A DNA stretch of 64,000 bases from Cycas panzhihuaensis (GCA_023213395.1 CM041465.1:150171741-150235740), one strand, 5' to 3'. Shown: positions 24,080 through 37,400, counted from the stretch's first letter. Numbers and translations are program-made. The notes: generated by a model from the sequence alone, not told the origin.

Positions 24080-25075
24080 TGATTCTGTTGATAGTTTGGT
24101 AGTTTGTTGTTGGTAGTTCTACAATTTTTGGCACAGTATCTTTTTCCATGATACCTTTGGCATATAATTATTTGATTTCCAATTCCACAAGAAGTATTAG
24201 GCTAGTCAGATTATCTTTGATTATTGGATCTAGATCCAGGTTGATTATTTTGGCCTTGGCCTTGAGACTATTTTTATTAGGGTTAAGGAGCCTATTAACC
24301 ATGAGAATATTGTACTTATTATCTACCTCTACCTCTTCCATAGGAATTACCACCTCTACGAGAGGATTGACCTTATTTTTTGTTATAAAAAAGTTCTTCT
24401 TCTACTTCAAAAGTAGCATCGATTAGATCTAATGTAGTGACAAAGTTGGTATCAAAGGTTTTATAAAATTTAATGAACGCATCAACAAGAGTCTCAAAGT
24501 TTAGGGTCTTCAAGGTGCCACTAGATTAAAGACTTCCCAATAGATTTTTGTAATCTGGGATACGAAGACATAATTAAATCAAGAAAGCCTATATAATACA
24601 TTGAGTCTTAAAATCTTTATTGATAGCTTGCTTGATTGGATGAAAGAGATTGATTCTCTCACTTGCATGTCCTTTTTGTATTTTCAATTTATTCATCCTC
24701 ATCACTAAGTGAACAAATTCTAAGTTTGATTTAATGTCAAAATTCTTCTTGAGAACTTCAAGAATATTCCATACTATATTATGTATAGCTGCATCAATGA
24801 GATTATGTAAGGAATAATCAATGACAAGAAGTATCCCTACACGAATTTTATCATCATCAAGTTCTCATAGATATTTGCCTATAACTTCAATGGGAGCAAT
24901 TCCTCCAGAAGTGGGCATGGTATCTATAATAGTAATATTTGTTATAAGTTGTAAGTGATCTCTCCAAAGACCTTCAGACTTTATAACATTTCTAATACTA
25001 GTAAATTACATACCCAATTTTCTTTCCCTTTAAGAATGCAATTCATATTTTGCTTGAACTATGAAGATATGGTAT
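24080..25075 (-). pseudogene. copia B gag (broken)
   Basis: The start region near 25045-25075 reads S-stop-FKQNMNCILKGKENW, matching the Gag openings of C and D. The zinc-knuckle region lies near 24100-24180. The middle is aligned base by base with C ('aaagtt.a.ggt.ttcaa.gtgccactagatt', 'ttcttgagaacttcaag'). Many stops; not functional. Confidence 0.75.
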
Positions 25076-25234
25076 CTTTTAAAAAGGGAAGAAATAAACA
25101 AGGGACTATAAAAGTGGTGGTAACAAATGACCAATTACTATTTATAAATGGGAGATGTAATGAAGTAGTGTAGTAGAAGGAAGAAGAAGTGAGAATGGTT
25201 GTTCAAAGATAAAGGGGGCAACTTAGAGAAAAGT

Positions 25235-25436
25235 CACCAACACTTATGATAAATATTAACCTAACACAACAAGAATATGAGAAGCACTATAATTAAAATT
25301 GGCCACCAATACTTGTGGAAAATATTAACTCGATGCAATAGGAATATGAAAAGCACTATGATGAAAATTAGCCATCAATACTTGTGGAAAATATTAACCT
25401 AATGCAGTAGGAACATGAGAAGCACTATGATTGTGA
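25235..25436 (-). repeat. three tandem 69-bp units in the copia B leader
   Basis: Units at 25235-25303, 25304-25372 and 25373-25436 each begin 'ca[ct]caa.acttgt' and contain 'gaaaatattaac', 'gaatatgagaagcactat'. C (about 21336-21400) and D (about 61960-62025) have one unit at the same place, just upstream of gag in element sense. Confidence 0.85.
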
Positions 25437-26999
25437 TTACACCATGGATCACTTTTTACAAATAAGTAAGGGATCGATATACAAGATTATAGGCTAATAT
25501 AGAAGCAAATATCATTAAGTGTACACAACCTAAAACTCAAATGTAGGATGTGTAATTAACCTAATAAATTCTAACTTGCATCTAATATGTAGTTGAGGTT
25601 ATTGAAGGGATACTTAGGCTTCTAGTAGAATTAAGTTATCCTTCACCTATGATATCCACAATTGTGCTTAGTGATGAAATCCAAGTTACAATAAAGCCCA
25701 AGTACTCCCACTTCTCACCTAGTTTACCAGTTAGCAACTATATACCTCCTTTGAATAGTGGTACATATATATTCATGGCTATGATGGATATTAGACTGGG
25801 TATATTTTAATCTTATATTAAAGTTTTAGTTTTTCTAATTGGTTATTAAGATAATCCCTGATTGAGGCACGATGGTATGGCTAACTAAACCTCACCAATA
25901 TTCAGGTTCTGTTTAGTCCTAACTTGAAACCCAAACCCACACCTCCTTTATGGCACGGCATTCTACCAACTAAGGTATCTAAACCTTAGCAAGTGTATGG
26001 ATAGGTACAAGATGGTGGAAAATAACGTACGTGATACGTTTCTTTTAGAGAGAGTGAAAAGATTATTGAATTTGAATCAAATGCACATATAACTAAAAAT
26101 AGAATGCTTACTTGGAGTGTCTTTAGAGTACTTGTTTGAAGTGATTTTGAAGTGTTGAAATGTAATGCTGATAAGTGAGTGAGGACACTAGATATTGCTA
26201 TAATCTAAGTGTTTTTTACTCACTTTTACAATGGAATTTTAAGCCTTATAGAAAGAAGGAAGAAAATTTCTTCACTTTAAAAATAAAAAATAAAAAATTA
26301 GTCTTTACTAAAATAACAATAACTTTCTTCTATGATAATGAAATTGAGTGCCAATTTTTGCACTATAAACTAGACTTGGAGATGCATCTTCAAGAAGTGG
26401 AATTAGGTCCAAATGAATCTTTTAGAAACTAGAGTTAGACCCTCATCTTTAGTAATTAGAATTAAGTGAATTGGAGTTTTATAGAGTTTTTAGTAAACCT
26501 GTGAAGTTCAGTAAACAAATTTTATTTCTCCAGGAAATTTGACTTGTAAATATCTCATCAACACATGATACCATATAAAATTTTCATCATTTTTTTATCA
26601 CCAAAATTTCAATATGGATAAGATGAGAGAATATAATGACGGATATTTTAATTATCTCCAAATTCTTAAAAGAAGTGGGCAGAACATCCCCTTACAAACA
26701 TTCTTCTAAATGTTAGAATTTCCTCCTATTAAATAGATAAAAAGAGGGGAAAGAAAAGAAGAATGAGATAGTATAAATGGCTACTAAAGGATTGGAATCC
26801 TTGGGCCTTACAACTCCTTATATTGTGCTTCTAAACCTACAAAAGAGAAAGGGAAAGCAAACAATACTAATCATACTATGATAAAAACTTGAAAATATTT
26901 CTAAATCCACTTTCACAGTCTCCTTCACTACATGAATTATGGAGAAGAAGGATGTGATGGCTTCATTATAATTACAAGTAAGGAATATAAAGGAAGTAG
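25437..26999 (-). other. copia B leader
   Basis: The part at about 25560-26040 aligns with the conserved leader block of C and D. From there to the PBS the similarity fades. No intact gene seen; an 85-codon plus-strand frame at 26175-26432 has no recognised motif. Confidence 0.55.
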
Positions 27000-27011
27000 G
27001 CTCTAATACCA
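27000..27011 (-). other. copia B primer-binding site
   Basis: The minus strand reads tggtattagagc. It lies about 1.94 kb from the gag start, the same distance as in copia C. The sequence beyond it starts tgtcaagggc at 27014, a plausible TG start of an LTR. Confidence 0.75.
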
Positions 27012-27013
27012 CT

Positions 27014-29700
27014 TGTCAAGGGCTGTCATTACATCAAAAGCCCTAGGTTGACTTGGGAAGAGCACTTTTTCAAGATAGTTAGCATCACGTGCTCTAACAG
27101 ATAAGTGTATCATACTAAATATGTATAAGTCAAGGAGGGGTTATATAGGATTAGCTTACAATAGTTATTAGGATGAATCAAAGGAATACTCCATGAAGTC
27201 CTTTTAAGGGCTATGTCATCCTTAATAGAAACTATCACTAAAGAGACCTCCTCATAATATAATCTAGCTAGATGTATGGAACCACATATCAAGGGATCAA
27301 CATCAGGCTTACAAATATTTAAAGAGAATCTCTTTGAATTGCTATATGTAGGATTTCATAGAGGACCTAGAAAGGATAGATAACAAAAAGACTTCATGCT
27401 TGACTAAGGAATATAGGGTATAACCTCAACTTGCCTAAATAGGCATGTGGTAGAGAGTAAGATAACTACTCATGGAATTATCCCTGGTGCTTATTATAGA
27501 ATAAGTGAAGCAAGCATGAATGCACCTAATTTAGTAGGAGTGTCATGTCTGACCCACCTAAGGGAAAGACCTTATGAATAAAGTCTAACCCCTAAAGAAG
27601 TATTGTCTTGAGTATATTAATTAGAAGTGAGAATAATCGAATTACTCTCATCGTATTTGGGTTGGATCTCTTCCTTCAATGGTTTTGGTTTTATGGCTTA
27701 TAAAGAGAAACTTTCCTAATCCAATTAGCTAAGCTCATCAAAGTAAGACTCATAAGATAATTACAAGTCAAAGATCATAAGGAACTTAGCAATAAGGTCT
27801 AGAACCTAATCAAGGTAAGTATCATAATCACACTTGAGAGGAAACTCATTAAGTTATATTAGGATACCATAATAAGTCTCAATAGGTAGTTTTGTATCAA
27901 GAATATAAGATAGGTTAATAAGAGGCTATAAGGCCCCATCACTACCAAAAGAATAAGAGTTTTCATCCCTATTATAAGATATTATTTTAGGGGTAGACTA
28001 ATCTAAAAATATGTAAAATCTAATTTAGGGCCTATAAGTAACTCTAACTCAAAAGTAAAAGAAAGGTCAATGAGAGGTTCTAAGCCCTCATCACTAGAAT
28101 AAGCACAAGAGACGTCATCCCCATTTTTAGAGTTTGTTTCAAGAGTAGACCAATTTGAGTAGGATTTACCATTTATCTAAGGGAAATATTTGTAAGAATG
28201 CTTAGTGGGGTTAATAGGAAAGCAACTTATGAGGTCAGTTACAATTGATGATCCTACATTCTATTAAGAGATGAGGGAGTTAGTGTTTAACATTCTTAAG
28301 ATGAAACTCAACTTAAGTGTATAACAGTGCTAATAATTTAAGGATTAGAATAAAGATATTATACCTAATGAGTAATTGGTAAATCAAGCTTGTATGCTTA
28401 TGAGTATTTTGTAAAGTTGACCTATAAATTTGGGTGTATAACTCATAAAAGTAGGAGCTTGATATGCCTCATTAAGATCCAAGAAGTGCTTATTAAAATC
28501 TACTTCTAGTTCATTATCTTCTCACTATACCATTGAAGGGCTTTCTCTTCCATCCTAAAAGGATAGGTGATTTTGAAGTTTTGGTAACTTCTTAGTATGG
28601 TTATTAGAAGTGGTGCATGCTAGGTCAGGCCCCTTAAGACATCAAAGGAGAGGAAGTATAGTCTTAGAAGAAGTGAAGGGAGAATGGCTTAGTAGACCTT
28701 TTGACTCCCTCTTAAATGGAAAGGAGATGGCCTCCTATATGTATGCAAAAAAAGGATCAACTCTAACTATCAACTAACTAAGCAAATAATGATCATTAAT
28801 AAATAAATAAATAGTAATTAATATATATCTACCTCTCCCTAAAGAGGCAAATAATAAATAAGAGCTCCCAAAGATGGGGGAGTCATTGGGGCCCTTACTC
28901 TAAATGCAATAAACCTAGGCCTCATAAACTCTATTAACTCCCCACCCTCTTAAAGGAAAGACATAACCTAGACTTACTCTAAAGGAAAAGTGGAAAATAC
29001 CTATGACATATTATCTAAAGAGTGGAATAATTGACAAGCAAAGAGACTCAAGAGATACTTACTCATGGATTATAGGATGGGGACTTCTTCACTTATTGAT
29101 AATCCACCCATGAAGGTAGATGGCCTAGAGGTGCCCATGTATGAAGATTTTATATGGTACATGGTCAAATTTATTCTCAGTTAAGAAATTTTATTCACAA
29201 AAGGCCAAACATAAACATAGGAGGGAGATGATCATTTTTGCATACTCAATCATCAAAGAAGTGATGAAACCCTGATACTAACTTGTCATTTTGATCCTTA
29301 ATAGCCTAACAATGTAATGGCATAGTTATTTTGAGAAAAAATAACTATGTTTATAAGAAAAGTCAATTTTTATAGAGAGTGCTAGCATCACCCATATTAT
29401 TTTAGTAAATATTCCTTAAAGAATATCCTTTATAAAACTTTAGATTAAATATATTTTACAAAGTTAAAGTGATATTAAAATCTATTAGGTTTTGATTTAA
29501 AGTACAATGTGAATCCCTGCCCGTGAATCCCTAATCACTTTGTATTTTGGAAGCCAAAAAAAAAAAATTATGACACATGATTTTTTTAGATTTATGATAT
29601 AACAATGGTCATATATAATAATTTAGTATAAAATCTTGGTGAATTATTTTTTAGCATATTCTAGCTGCCTATGTGTAGACTGCTGATATTTATAACGTTC
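27014..29700. other. no gene seen; contains the unmatched 5' LTR of copia B and other decayed repeat
   Basis: It should begin with the 5' LTR of copia B, but no partner for 'tgtcaagggctgtcattac' was found in the window. A second PBS-like word with an LTR-like start (ccctgatactaacttgtca) occurs at about 29273-29297, so remnants of another minus-strand element may be present. No protein motif, RNA gene or long open frame. Confidence 0.4.
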
Positions 29701-29819
29701 TTATTTTATTTATATACTTGTTTAGTTGGATTTTAATCACTTATATCTATATTTTTTCTTAAAATAGATTCTAGAGGAAGCATAATAGGAATTGTCATAG
29801 AAAAACTAACTATCTTAAA

Positions 29820-30700
29820 AATTATACAATCTATAAATATCAAATGCATAGTTTCTTTTATCTAAATGATCTTTGATAGTATGTAGACAATTCTATAAAG
29901 AAAAAGGATGCTATTGAGATCATTAACTTTCAAAATAAATTAAAGACAAATGTTGAGTATCAATCAAAGATGAGGATAATATTTGGATTTCTTAGTTTAT
30001 CTATTAGTGGCATATCTATTTTAAACATCAAGGATGCTACTACACTAAAGTAGATATGGCACATGATCATGAACCTATTTGAATATAAGGATGACATGAG
30101 AACCATAAACCTACAAAGTCATTCATACACACTAAAGATGACTGAAAACATAATAGATCTTATAAGAGATATCAAATTAATTTAAGATTAATTGTTAATA
30201 ATTGGGAAGAATATTCTTAATTCAAAAATTATAACTTATGTGCTAAGGAGCCTACCACTCCTATATAAAAACTTTGTAACCACATTAACTCTATTTGATA
30301 AATTTTTCACTCTAATGATTGGATCTTTGGAATCCCTATTTATGGAGTATAAGTAGAAATTGAAGCATATGTACGATGAATCTTCTAGAGTACTAGGTCA
30401 CATATAGAAGGATTGCTTAGTATGGTAATAATAGTAGCATTCTCAATAGTCTCATAAATAACCCCAATAGTGAAAGCAATAGTAATAACAATAATGACTA
30501 CCTAGATAATGTGGTCATATGATGGACTTATCTAAAGAGACATCTAACACAATTACAATATGATTAATTATTGTAATGTATAAACTAGGTTCTATCACAC
30601 TATATATATTGTTTATTAATTTAGATGTATCAAAATATATGACAGGAGGGTTGGAATAGTTCAACAAGATGTGGTATGTGAAGTAGAAAGTTACTATTGG
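29820..30700 (+). pseudogene. copia E gag and protease remnants
   Basis: Readable Gag-like pieces between 30070 and 30400 (MRTINLQSHSYTLKM, VLRSLPLLYKNFVTTLTLFD, IGSLESLFMEYK-stop-KLKHM) match the 'LPPSY..F...L' and 'L..L...L...E.' patterns of copia Gag. At 30620-30660 'DVSKYMTGGLE' corresponds to the protease DSGASKHMTG..., with the catalytic triplet itself destroyed. No zinc knuckle found. Confidence 0.55.
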
Positions 30701-30979
30701 GAATGATGTTAAAGTTGGAGGCAATTAGAATTGGAAAGGTGCCATTTATTTTAATGAATGGTTATAAATAATATTTGAAAAATGTATTATACACATTAAA
30801 TATGAAGGTGAATCTTATTTCAGTTGGTAAAATTAAATAACAAGATACGATTATAATGTTTGCTCGAGGACAGTGTACAATCTAAGACAAATAGAACAAG
30901 GTAGTAACCATAGGAATTAAAGAGAATAATATGTGCAAATTAAAAGGATACTCTTATGTATAGAGATCATTTCATGCTA

Positions 30980-31950
30980 TATCACCTAAACAAAAAATAT
31001 GGCATAAAAGAATGGGTCATTTTAACTACTCCAGTCTCCTATTAATGTATAAATTAAAAATGGTACATGGTCTACCTTTGATTAATAATAAAAGTTATTT
31101 ATGAGAACATTTGATTAATATAAGTACTTTTAGTTAGTAGCATAGAGAACCATTTTTGAAAAAGAAAGAACAAAAAGTGAAGAAAAAATTAGTATTAGTT
31201 CACTTTGACATTTATGAATTAATGCATATCATCTCACTAGGTGAAGGAAGATATTTTATCACTTTCATCAATGACTTTTCATGAAAGGTCTAGATTTTTC
31301 CATTAAGAGAAAAATCACAAGCCTTCACTTTCTTCAAATAGTTTAAGGAGATGGTGAAGAATGAAAGTGGCCATAAGATCAAGGTCTTACAAAATGACAA
31401 TGGTGGAGAGTACACTTCCAATTAATTCACCCAGTTCTATAAGGATCATGGAATTTAAAAGTAGTTTACTACTATTTATACATCTTAGCAAAATAGAGTT
31501 ACTAAAGGATGAATAAAATATTGGTTGAAAAAAATCATAAAATTAATGAAAGATAAGTATGTAATAGATTTCTTAAAGGCAGAAGCCACAAACATAACAA
31601 CATATCTAATAAATAGAAGCACTACAAGGTTAGTAAAGAACATGAGTCCTAAGGAAGCTTGGTCAGGTATGAACCTAACTATAAGTCATCTAAGAATCTT
31701 TGGATGTAATATACATGCATATTCCAAAGGAGAAACAATAAAAATCAGACAACAAAAGCACAAAGTATGTCTTTATAGGATACTCTAAGGAAATAAAAGT
31801 ATATAGAGTATACAAGTTATTGACTCAAAATGTCCATACAACTCATAACATTATTTTTTAAGAAGTTGAGACTCAAGATGTTGGTTTAGTTGAGGTTGAA
31901 GATCAAGTTGAGGAACCACCTAAATACAATACTACATGTTATATCATTCA
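30980..31950 (+). pseudogene. copia E integrase (broken)
   Basis: The N-terminal finger region reads WHKRMGHFNYSSL at about 31001-31040. The core has LVHFDIYELM (first Asp), GEGRYFITFINDFS-stop-KVW, and VLQNDNGGEYTSN, keeping the second Asp in NDNGG. The C-terminal part at 31525-31788 reads LINRSTTRLVKNMSPKEAWS, then HLRIFGCNIHAYS. These are the standard copia integrase blocks. Several stops interrupt the frame. Confidence 0.85.
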
Positions 31951-32289
31951 ACCTAAATATGAGATATTTGGTATAGGTAATGAAGCAAAATTAGAATCCT
32001 TTTAGTTTTTAGAAGTAGAATTTAAGAAAATACCAAAGAAAGAATTGAAGATGAAGATAGAAAAATTGTTTGATTTGACATCTTTATCTTTAAAGAAGAA
32101 GCTTCTAAAATGATATATAAAAAGTATGGAGGACACTGAAAAAATGTTACTTGATTTTAAAATAAAGTGAAAATAAAAAATATGACCTTCCGAAAAGGAG
32201 ATCATAACTCTTATGAGACGTGTGTCGAATTCAAGTGAACCATCAATGATTGAAGAAGTAATCAAAGAGCAAAAATTGAATCACACTAT

Positions 32290-33250
32290 AAAATCTAAAA
32301 TTCAAGTTATTATGAAAAACCACATATGGGATTTGGTTAAATTTTCTATTGACAAGCATGTAATTAGATGAAAATGGATCTACAGAAAAAAGTTTAAATT
32401 AAATAAATCTATAGACAAATATAAATCTTAACTTATAGTGAAAGGCTTCAAGTAGCTAGAAGGGATTAACTATCAAAAAACATTTACTACTATTACAAAG
32501 ATGAATACCATTCAAATCATTATAGTGATAGTTGCATAATTTAATTAGTAATTATACCAAATGGATATGAAAAGCATATTTTTGAATGGAGATTTAAATG
32601 AAGAGGTCTACCTGGAGCAACCACCTGACTTTATTGAAAATGGTTAAGAGCACTTAGTATGCCAACTCAAAGGATCTTATATGGCATAAAATAGGCTCTT
32701 AAAACCTAAAATAAAAAGATTGATCAATACTTTCTAAAGAATATATTTGAGAGATCTCTAGTTGACTCAAATCTATATATCAAAGAAGATAATGATAATA
32801 TCATATTTGTGGTGTTGTATATTAAAGATCTACTAATCACATGCAATGATATCGTAATGATATTAAACTTGAAAATAGATTTTCGTTATTTCTCTAAGAT
32901 GATAGCTCTTAGAACTTTATACTATTTCCTTAGTATGAAAGTATGGGAAAGGCCTAAATATGTCATTATCTTATAGGCAAAGTATACTTAGAAAATTATG
33001 AAGAAATTCAAAATGGATGATTATAAACCTTTGCTTACCTCCATGGAGACAAGTTTCTGATTAACAATAAAAAATAGTGGAGCAGGCATTGCTTCAACAT
33101 TGTATCGACAATTGGTGGGAAGTCTAATATATATTATTACTACTAGACTTAATATATCTTTTACACTAGTAATAGTATTTATATTTATAACAACACCAAA
33201 ATAGAATTATTAGATATCTACAGAAAGAATCATCAAATACTTGAAAGGAT
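32290..33250 (+). pseudogene. copia E reverse transcriptase (broken)
   Basis: Readable blocks: MKNHIWDLVKFS, KWIYRKKFKLNKSIDKYK, YQMDMKSIFLNGDLNEEVYL followed by EQPPDFIENG, CQLKGSYMA-stop-NRLLKP, and the active site VLYIKDLLITCND, where Y-V-D-D has become Y-I-K-D. The order matches copia RT. Not functional. Confidence 0.85.
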
Positions 33251-33289
33251 AATTTAATATGGACTCAAATTTCATCATAATGATAACTT

Positions 33290-33570
33290 CAAGTTAACAA
33301 GATTTATATATTCTAATAGGGCTAGATGTATAGATAGTAGAAGGTCTACTTCTAGATATTGTTTTAGTTTAGGATTAATTATAGTCACATGGAGCAATAA
33401 AAAATAATTAAATATTACTTTGACTATAGCAAAATATGAGGTTGCAATTATAGTAGCTACTAAACTCATTTGGTTATGATAAAGTCTAAAGGACATGGGA
33501 CTACTACAATTGGAACCAACTATCTTGTACTTTAAGATGATTTAGGTATAAAAAAAAAATGAAATAAACA
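33290..33570 (+). pseudogene. copia E RNase H remnant
   Basis: Reads ARCIDSRRSTSRYCFSLGLI, then VTWSNKK-stop-LNITLTIAKYEVA and TKLIWL, the usual copia RNase H text (D..RRSTSGYCF.LG..I.WSS.KQ..VA.S..EAEY.A). Followed directly by the polypurine tract. Confidence 0.8.
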
Positions 33571-33900
33571 TTAAGGGGAAGGGTTGATATTAATTATTAT
33601 TCATGGCTCATAACTTAGGTTATGAGATTCCCCTTAAAGTTTTATATTATATTAAATATTAAGATTATTTAATTATTTTTTGAGTGATGAGTCATTAGGG
33701 TTACAACTCTCACATCATATATGTCACCTAGTTAAGGATTAAATTCTTTTTAGATCTTGTATTTATGAATATGTAGTACTTAGTTTAAGTTAATAAAAAA
33801 TGATTTTACTTTGAGATTATGTCATTAATGTGAAAGTAATTTTATATTAAATTGATAGTTAATCTTGTAAAGTTAGATCTTCATTCCTGCTAGATTTAAT
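33571..33900 (+). repeat. copia E polypurine tract and probable 3' LTR
   Basis: ttaaggggaaggg (33571-33583) precedes tgatattaattatt. The LTR's right end is not defined because no 5' partner was found. Confidence 0.5.
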
Positions 33901-34299
33901 ATTTAGCAACTTATAAATTCAATCAAATAGAGAAAAGAAGTAAGATGAGGGTATGGCAAATATAGGAGGGGATATGGATTTGGGTGGGTACACTCTAAAA
34001 TCCCAAAATACCTCTTTAAAATGCTATAAATCATCCTCTAAGTAACTTTAAATGGTGTTAAAAGACCTTTCAAATTACTCAATTAAAATTTTGAGAATAT
34101 TTTATTACATATTTTTTCCTCCTTTCTTCATAAAATAATGACACTATTCATTAGAAAATATGGGTGTATGTGTGGTGGGGGGTGGGTTTGAGGTTGTTGC
34201 TAGTAATGATGGTGTAAGGGGGCATGCTTCAGATAAAATTATAAGTTGATTACCTATAGTTTCACCAAAAAATATAATTGAAAAAGTAAAAAATGTGGA
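33901..34299. other. no gene seen
   Basis: Spacer between copia E and the repeat that hosts the gypsy element. Contains a short G-rich patch near 34168-34190; nothing recognised. Confidence 0.5.
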
Positions 34300-34464
34300 A
34301 TCTAGACTTTACTAAGGATGAATAAAATAAAACACAAGCTTAATAATTTGTGCCATCGATAATGAAAAACATGATGAACAGAATAAAACACAACCTCAAT
34401 AAAGTGAAAAATATGATAATATAAATAAAATATGACAAAACATCAAAAAACATAATTTGATCAT
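34300..34464. repeat. AT-rich dispersed repeat, copy 2, left part
   Basis: Its last 60 bases match positions 1-55, ending 'catcaaaaaacataatttgatcat'. The repeat resumes at 52509 after the gypsy element. Confidence 0.7.
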
Positions 34465-37400
34465 TATTTCTCAACTACCAAGAATGAACATGGGTGAGTC
34501 AACTCAGGTAAGTGTAGGTATGATTCTATCCCTACCCTTGTTAGTTTTAGAAAAGGTAGGTTGAGGCACTTCACCTACATTGCATGATGATTGATTCACT
34601 ACATAACCACTATACATCTATTGCTTGACCACACTGTATCTCAACACTTTTTCAACCTATGACAATTTAGTAATACATATCCCATGGCACTCCACAACCC
34701 TCCTCCATGTCTCCACAACATTCCCAAGTATTGTTTCGCTTCTATAGTTGATACTACATCACCCATTAGCGTATCATGACCCCTAGCACCCTGCATAGGC
34801 CTGATTGTTACCTTACGTCCACTCGTTATCCTCCTGGGGAAGTTATTGCCTTCGTTGCTTACTCATTCTGGCCTCTTTAAATCCTATAACCCCCTTTTTG
34901 CCATTTGGATATAGTACCATACCTCCTTGGGCCTTAGTTTCCCCCTCTTTTAGAGCTTCCAGGCTCCCCTTTCTATCTTTTTACTTTGTTTCTAGTGCAC
35001 CACATTAAACTTTGTGGTACCACTACAAGTTTCGCGGTACCACTAAGTTTACTATGGGGTGACTGTCAACAATAATTTTTTTTTAATTACCTGTGACTAA
35101 TTTCACATTTATTATAAAATTTCTATGTGGTAATGACTTGTCTCCAGCCCAAGATGAACCCTAATCACTTGATTGAGCTAGGGTTACATTTAAAAATCCA
35201 AAAACACCCTTATTTGGGCTCTCTCTCACTCATTTTTTCTACTACTTCCTCCAAAAATACCCTGCAAATAGGACCAAGTCTATTACATCTGCTTCTCAGC
35301 CGACTACCATCCTCTTACAACTCTAGACACATTATTGCAGGCCTGCAATGTGGCTAGCCAAGAGAAAATCATGCTCCAAATGCTCTATCAAGTTCTAACT
35401 ACCTTGCTTGCTCTAGTTTTCTTCTTACTTGCTATACTATTTGGGTTTTCTCTTACAAACCCCATGGGGTTTGCTCCTCTATTCAATTTCACAAGTAGAT
35501 CTGCCTCATATCCTCCATAATAGGTACCTCGTAGTCAATCCTTTACTTTCTTTCCTTTGATCAACATAAATACTACTTGCCAATACTTTTTTGTAGCAAC
35601 TTTTTCTTCCTTTCTATTGCAAATAGGAGGTAAACCCTATCCTTTTACCTGTCTTTTCCTTCTTTTGGCTCCTTCCTAGTTTCTTCAAGGAGGTAACAAG
35701 GGAGAGGCACTTAGAGAGAGTGAAAGAAGCTAAAGGCAGGGTCCTTCACCCAATGAGCCTTCTCCTCAAGGGTAGTCCCCTTCTCTCCTCACCTCTCCCT
35801 TCTCCATACCTCCCTTAAGTTCCCAAAAGTCCATTGGAAGATAGATCATTACTGGCAACAGTGTAGGTAGCCCATTACTACACTTACAACTAGCCTAGCA
35901 GATCCTACATGGGTGGGGTTTCAACCCCCACTCTATATTCTCTTATCCCTTGGTTCTCAACTTTTGTGAAACTCACTAAAGTTACGTGTTACAACATTGG
36001 CAACGTTTGCAATATTTCTTGCCTTCATTGCCTATATTCTTAGGAGATGGTTTGCATTTGTTCCCCCTTTCATCCTGGTACTTGGGGGAAGCATGGAGCA
36101 CCTTTTATTTGGAGGGTTAGTCATTCTGAGGCTAACCACCCTTCCTCTTTCTCTCTCCCTCCTTTTTCCATATTGCATACCAAATAACATACGAAGCATA
36201 AGAAGTGATATTGGTGTTGAATATTTCTCTTTTAACTAAGATAGTTGCATCCTATCACTTTCCATATTGTATATCTGTCTCGCATATGTTTGGTACCCCT
36301 TGGGAAAGGGAAAACCTCACTTGGTTGTAGGTTTTCTATTGCGCTTAAAGAAAAAGAGGACTTCATCTTAGGTACATTCCCCTCCCTTCAATAGTTACTT
36401 TCTTTTGCTTTCAATGTTGTAGAATAGAGTTGCTATCGCCTTTACATTTCCTCACGATATATTTCCTCTTTCCCTTTTGATTTTAGGGGAAGGTAAGGAA
36501 GCCCCCTCCTTCATCAGAACTCCTCCCATTGTGCCATTTGTGGTTAGGAGAAGGGTGAAGATCATAAGCGTGGTGAGGGAAGTGCTACTTTAGCCACCGC
36601 ATGCTGGATATGCCTCCCTTATTCTAGCCTTCTTCTCCTTGTCTCTTTTCCCCTCTTTTGAATATCATTTGGGCAAAAAGGGAAGAAAAAGATTGGTTTG
36701 GTTCTCTTGCACTTCACTTGCTTATTTTTTTTGCAAAGCTCCTATAGTAGAGATCTATCCATTTGCATGTGTGTGCCCCTCTAATTTCATTGCATTGTCA
36801 CCTAGTAACCTTGCACTCTTTTGCATGAGCTTTGTGTCACATAGCGATCTCTTTAATCTCCCCTTCTTGCATCTAAAAGACAAAGAAGAATGAGGTTACA
36901 TGCATATATAAATGAGAGAGAGAGAGAGATTTACGTTACTTTTTTTTACCTTAAAATAATAGTTTCCTTTAAACATAAGGATACAATATTGCCATATACA
37001 TCACACTTTTGCCTCACATTTCTTTACCGTATGCTAAACAAAGACAAACACAAAGACAACCCTTTTTGTTAAATCGCCACTCCTAAGATCCTCCTTAGGT
37101 TTGGCACCTTGAAAGCCCCCCTCCCAAAGTCATTTACTTTATGTTTCTTGTTTCTTTAGGCTAGACTTCCCTAGTTTGGTCTTTAGGTCAACATCTAGCT
37201 TGTGAAACTAGCCATCAGCTTAACCACTCACATTACAAGCTGCCTTACACTTACATACATGTTCTTCCCTTTTTCCTATTAAGAATCATCCCCTTCCTAA
37301 CCCCTTCATATGAGGATCCATTTCCTCACCTCTTTCCTCCCTCCTTCGGCCATCCAAGGATAGGAGGGTCCCTTTTGAGGTTACTTAGGAAACTGAGGAG

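Larger units (their letters stand above)
12195..27014 (-). mobile_element. copia element B, split by copia C
   Basis: A minus-strand copia element whose 3' half lies at about 12195-15948 and whose 5' half lies at 23549 to at least 27014. The gap is exactly copia C with its gaatt duplication. Order along the element: PBS (27000-27011), a leader of about 1.9 kb, gag, protease, (interruption), integrase, RT, RNase H, PPT, 3' LTR (about 12195-12495). The 3' LTR resembles the LTRs of C and D. The sequence after the PBS, where the 5' LTR should start, does not match it (see findings). B is a relative of C and D but clearly more divergent. Confidence 0.75.
29700..33900 (+). mobile_element. copia element E, heavily decayed
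   Basis: A plus-strand copia remnant. In order: a gag-like stretch, protease, integrase, RT, RNase H, then the polypurine tract ttaaggggaaggg at 33571-33583 and a probable 3' LTR starting 'tgatattaattatt' at 33585. I could not identify a 5' LTR or primer site, so the left border is approximate. The density of stops is higher than in A, C or D, suggesting it is older. Confidence 0.75.

Noticed and set aside
34805-36893. Several plus-strand frames of 60-84 codons
   Set aside because: All are in the 5' LTR, most are broken in the 3' LTR copy, and none shows a protein motif.
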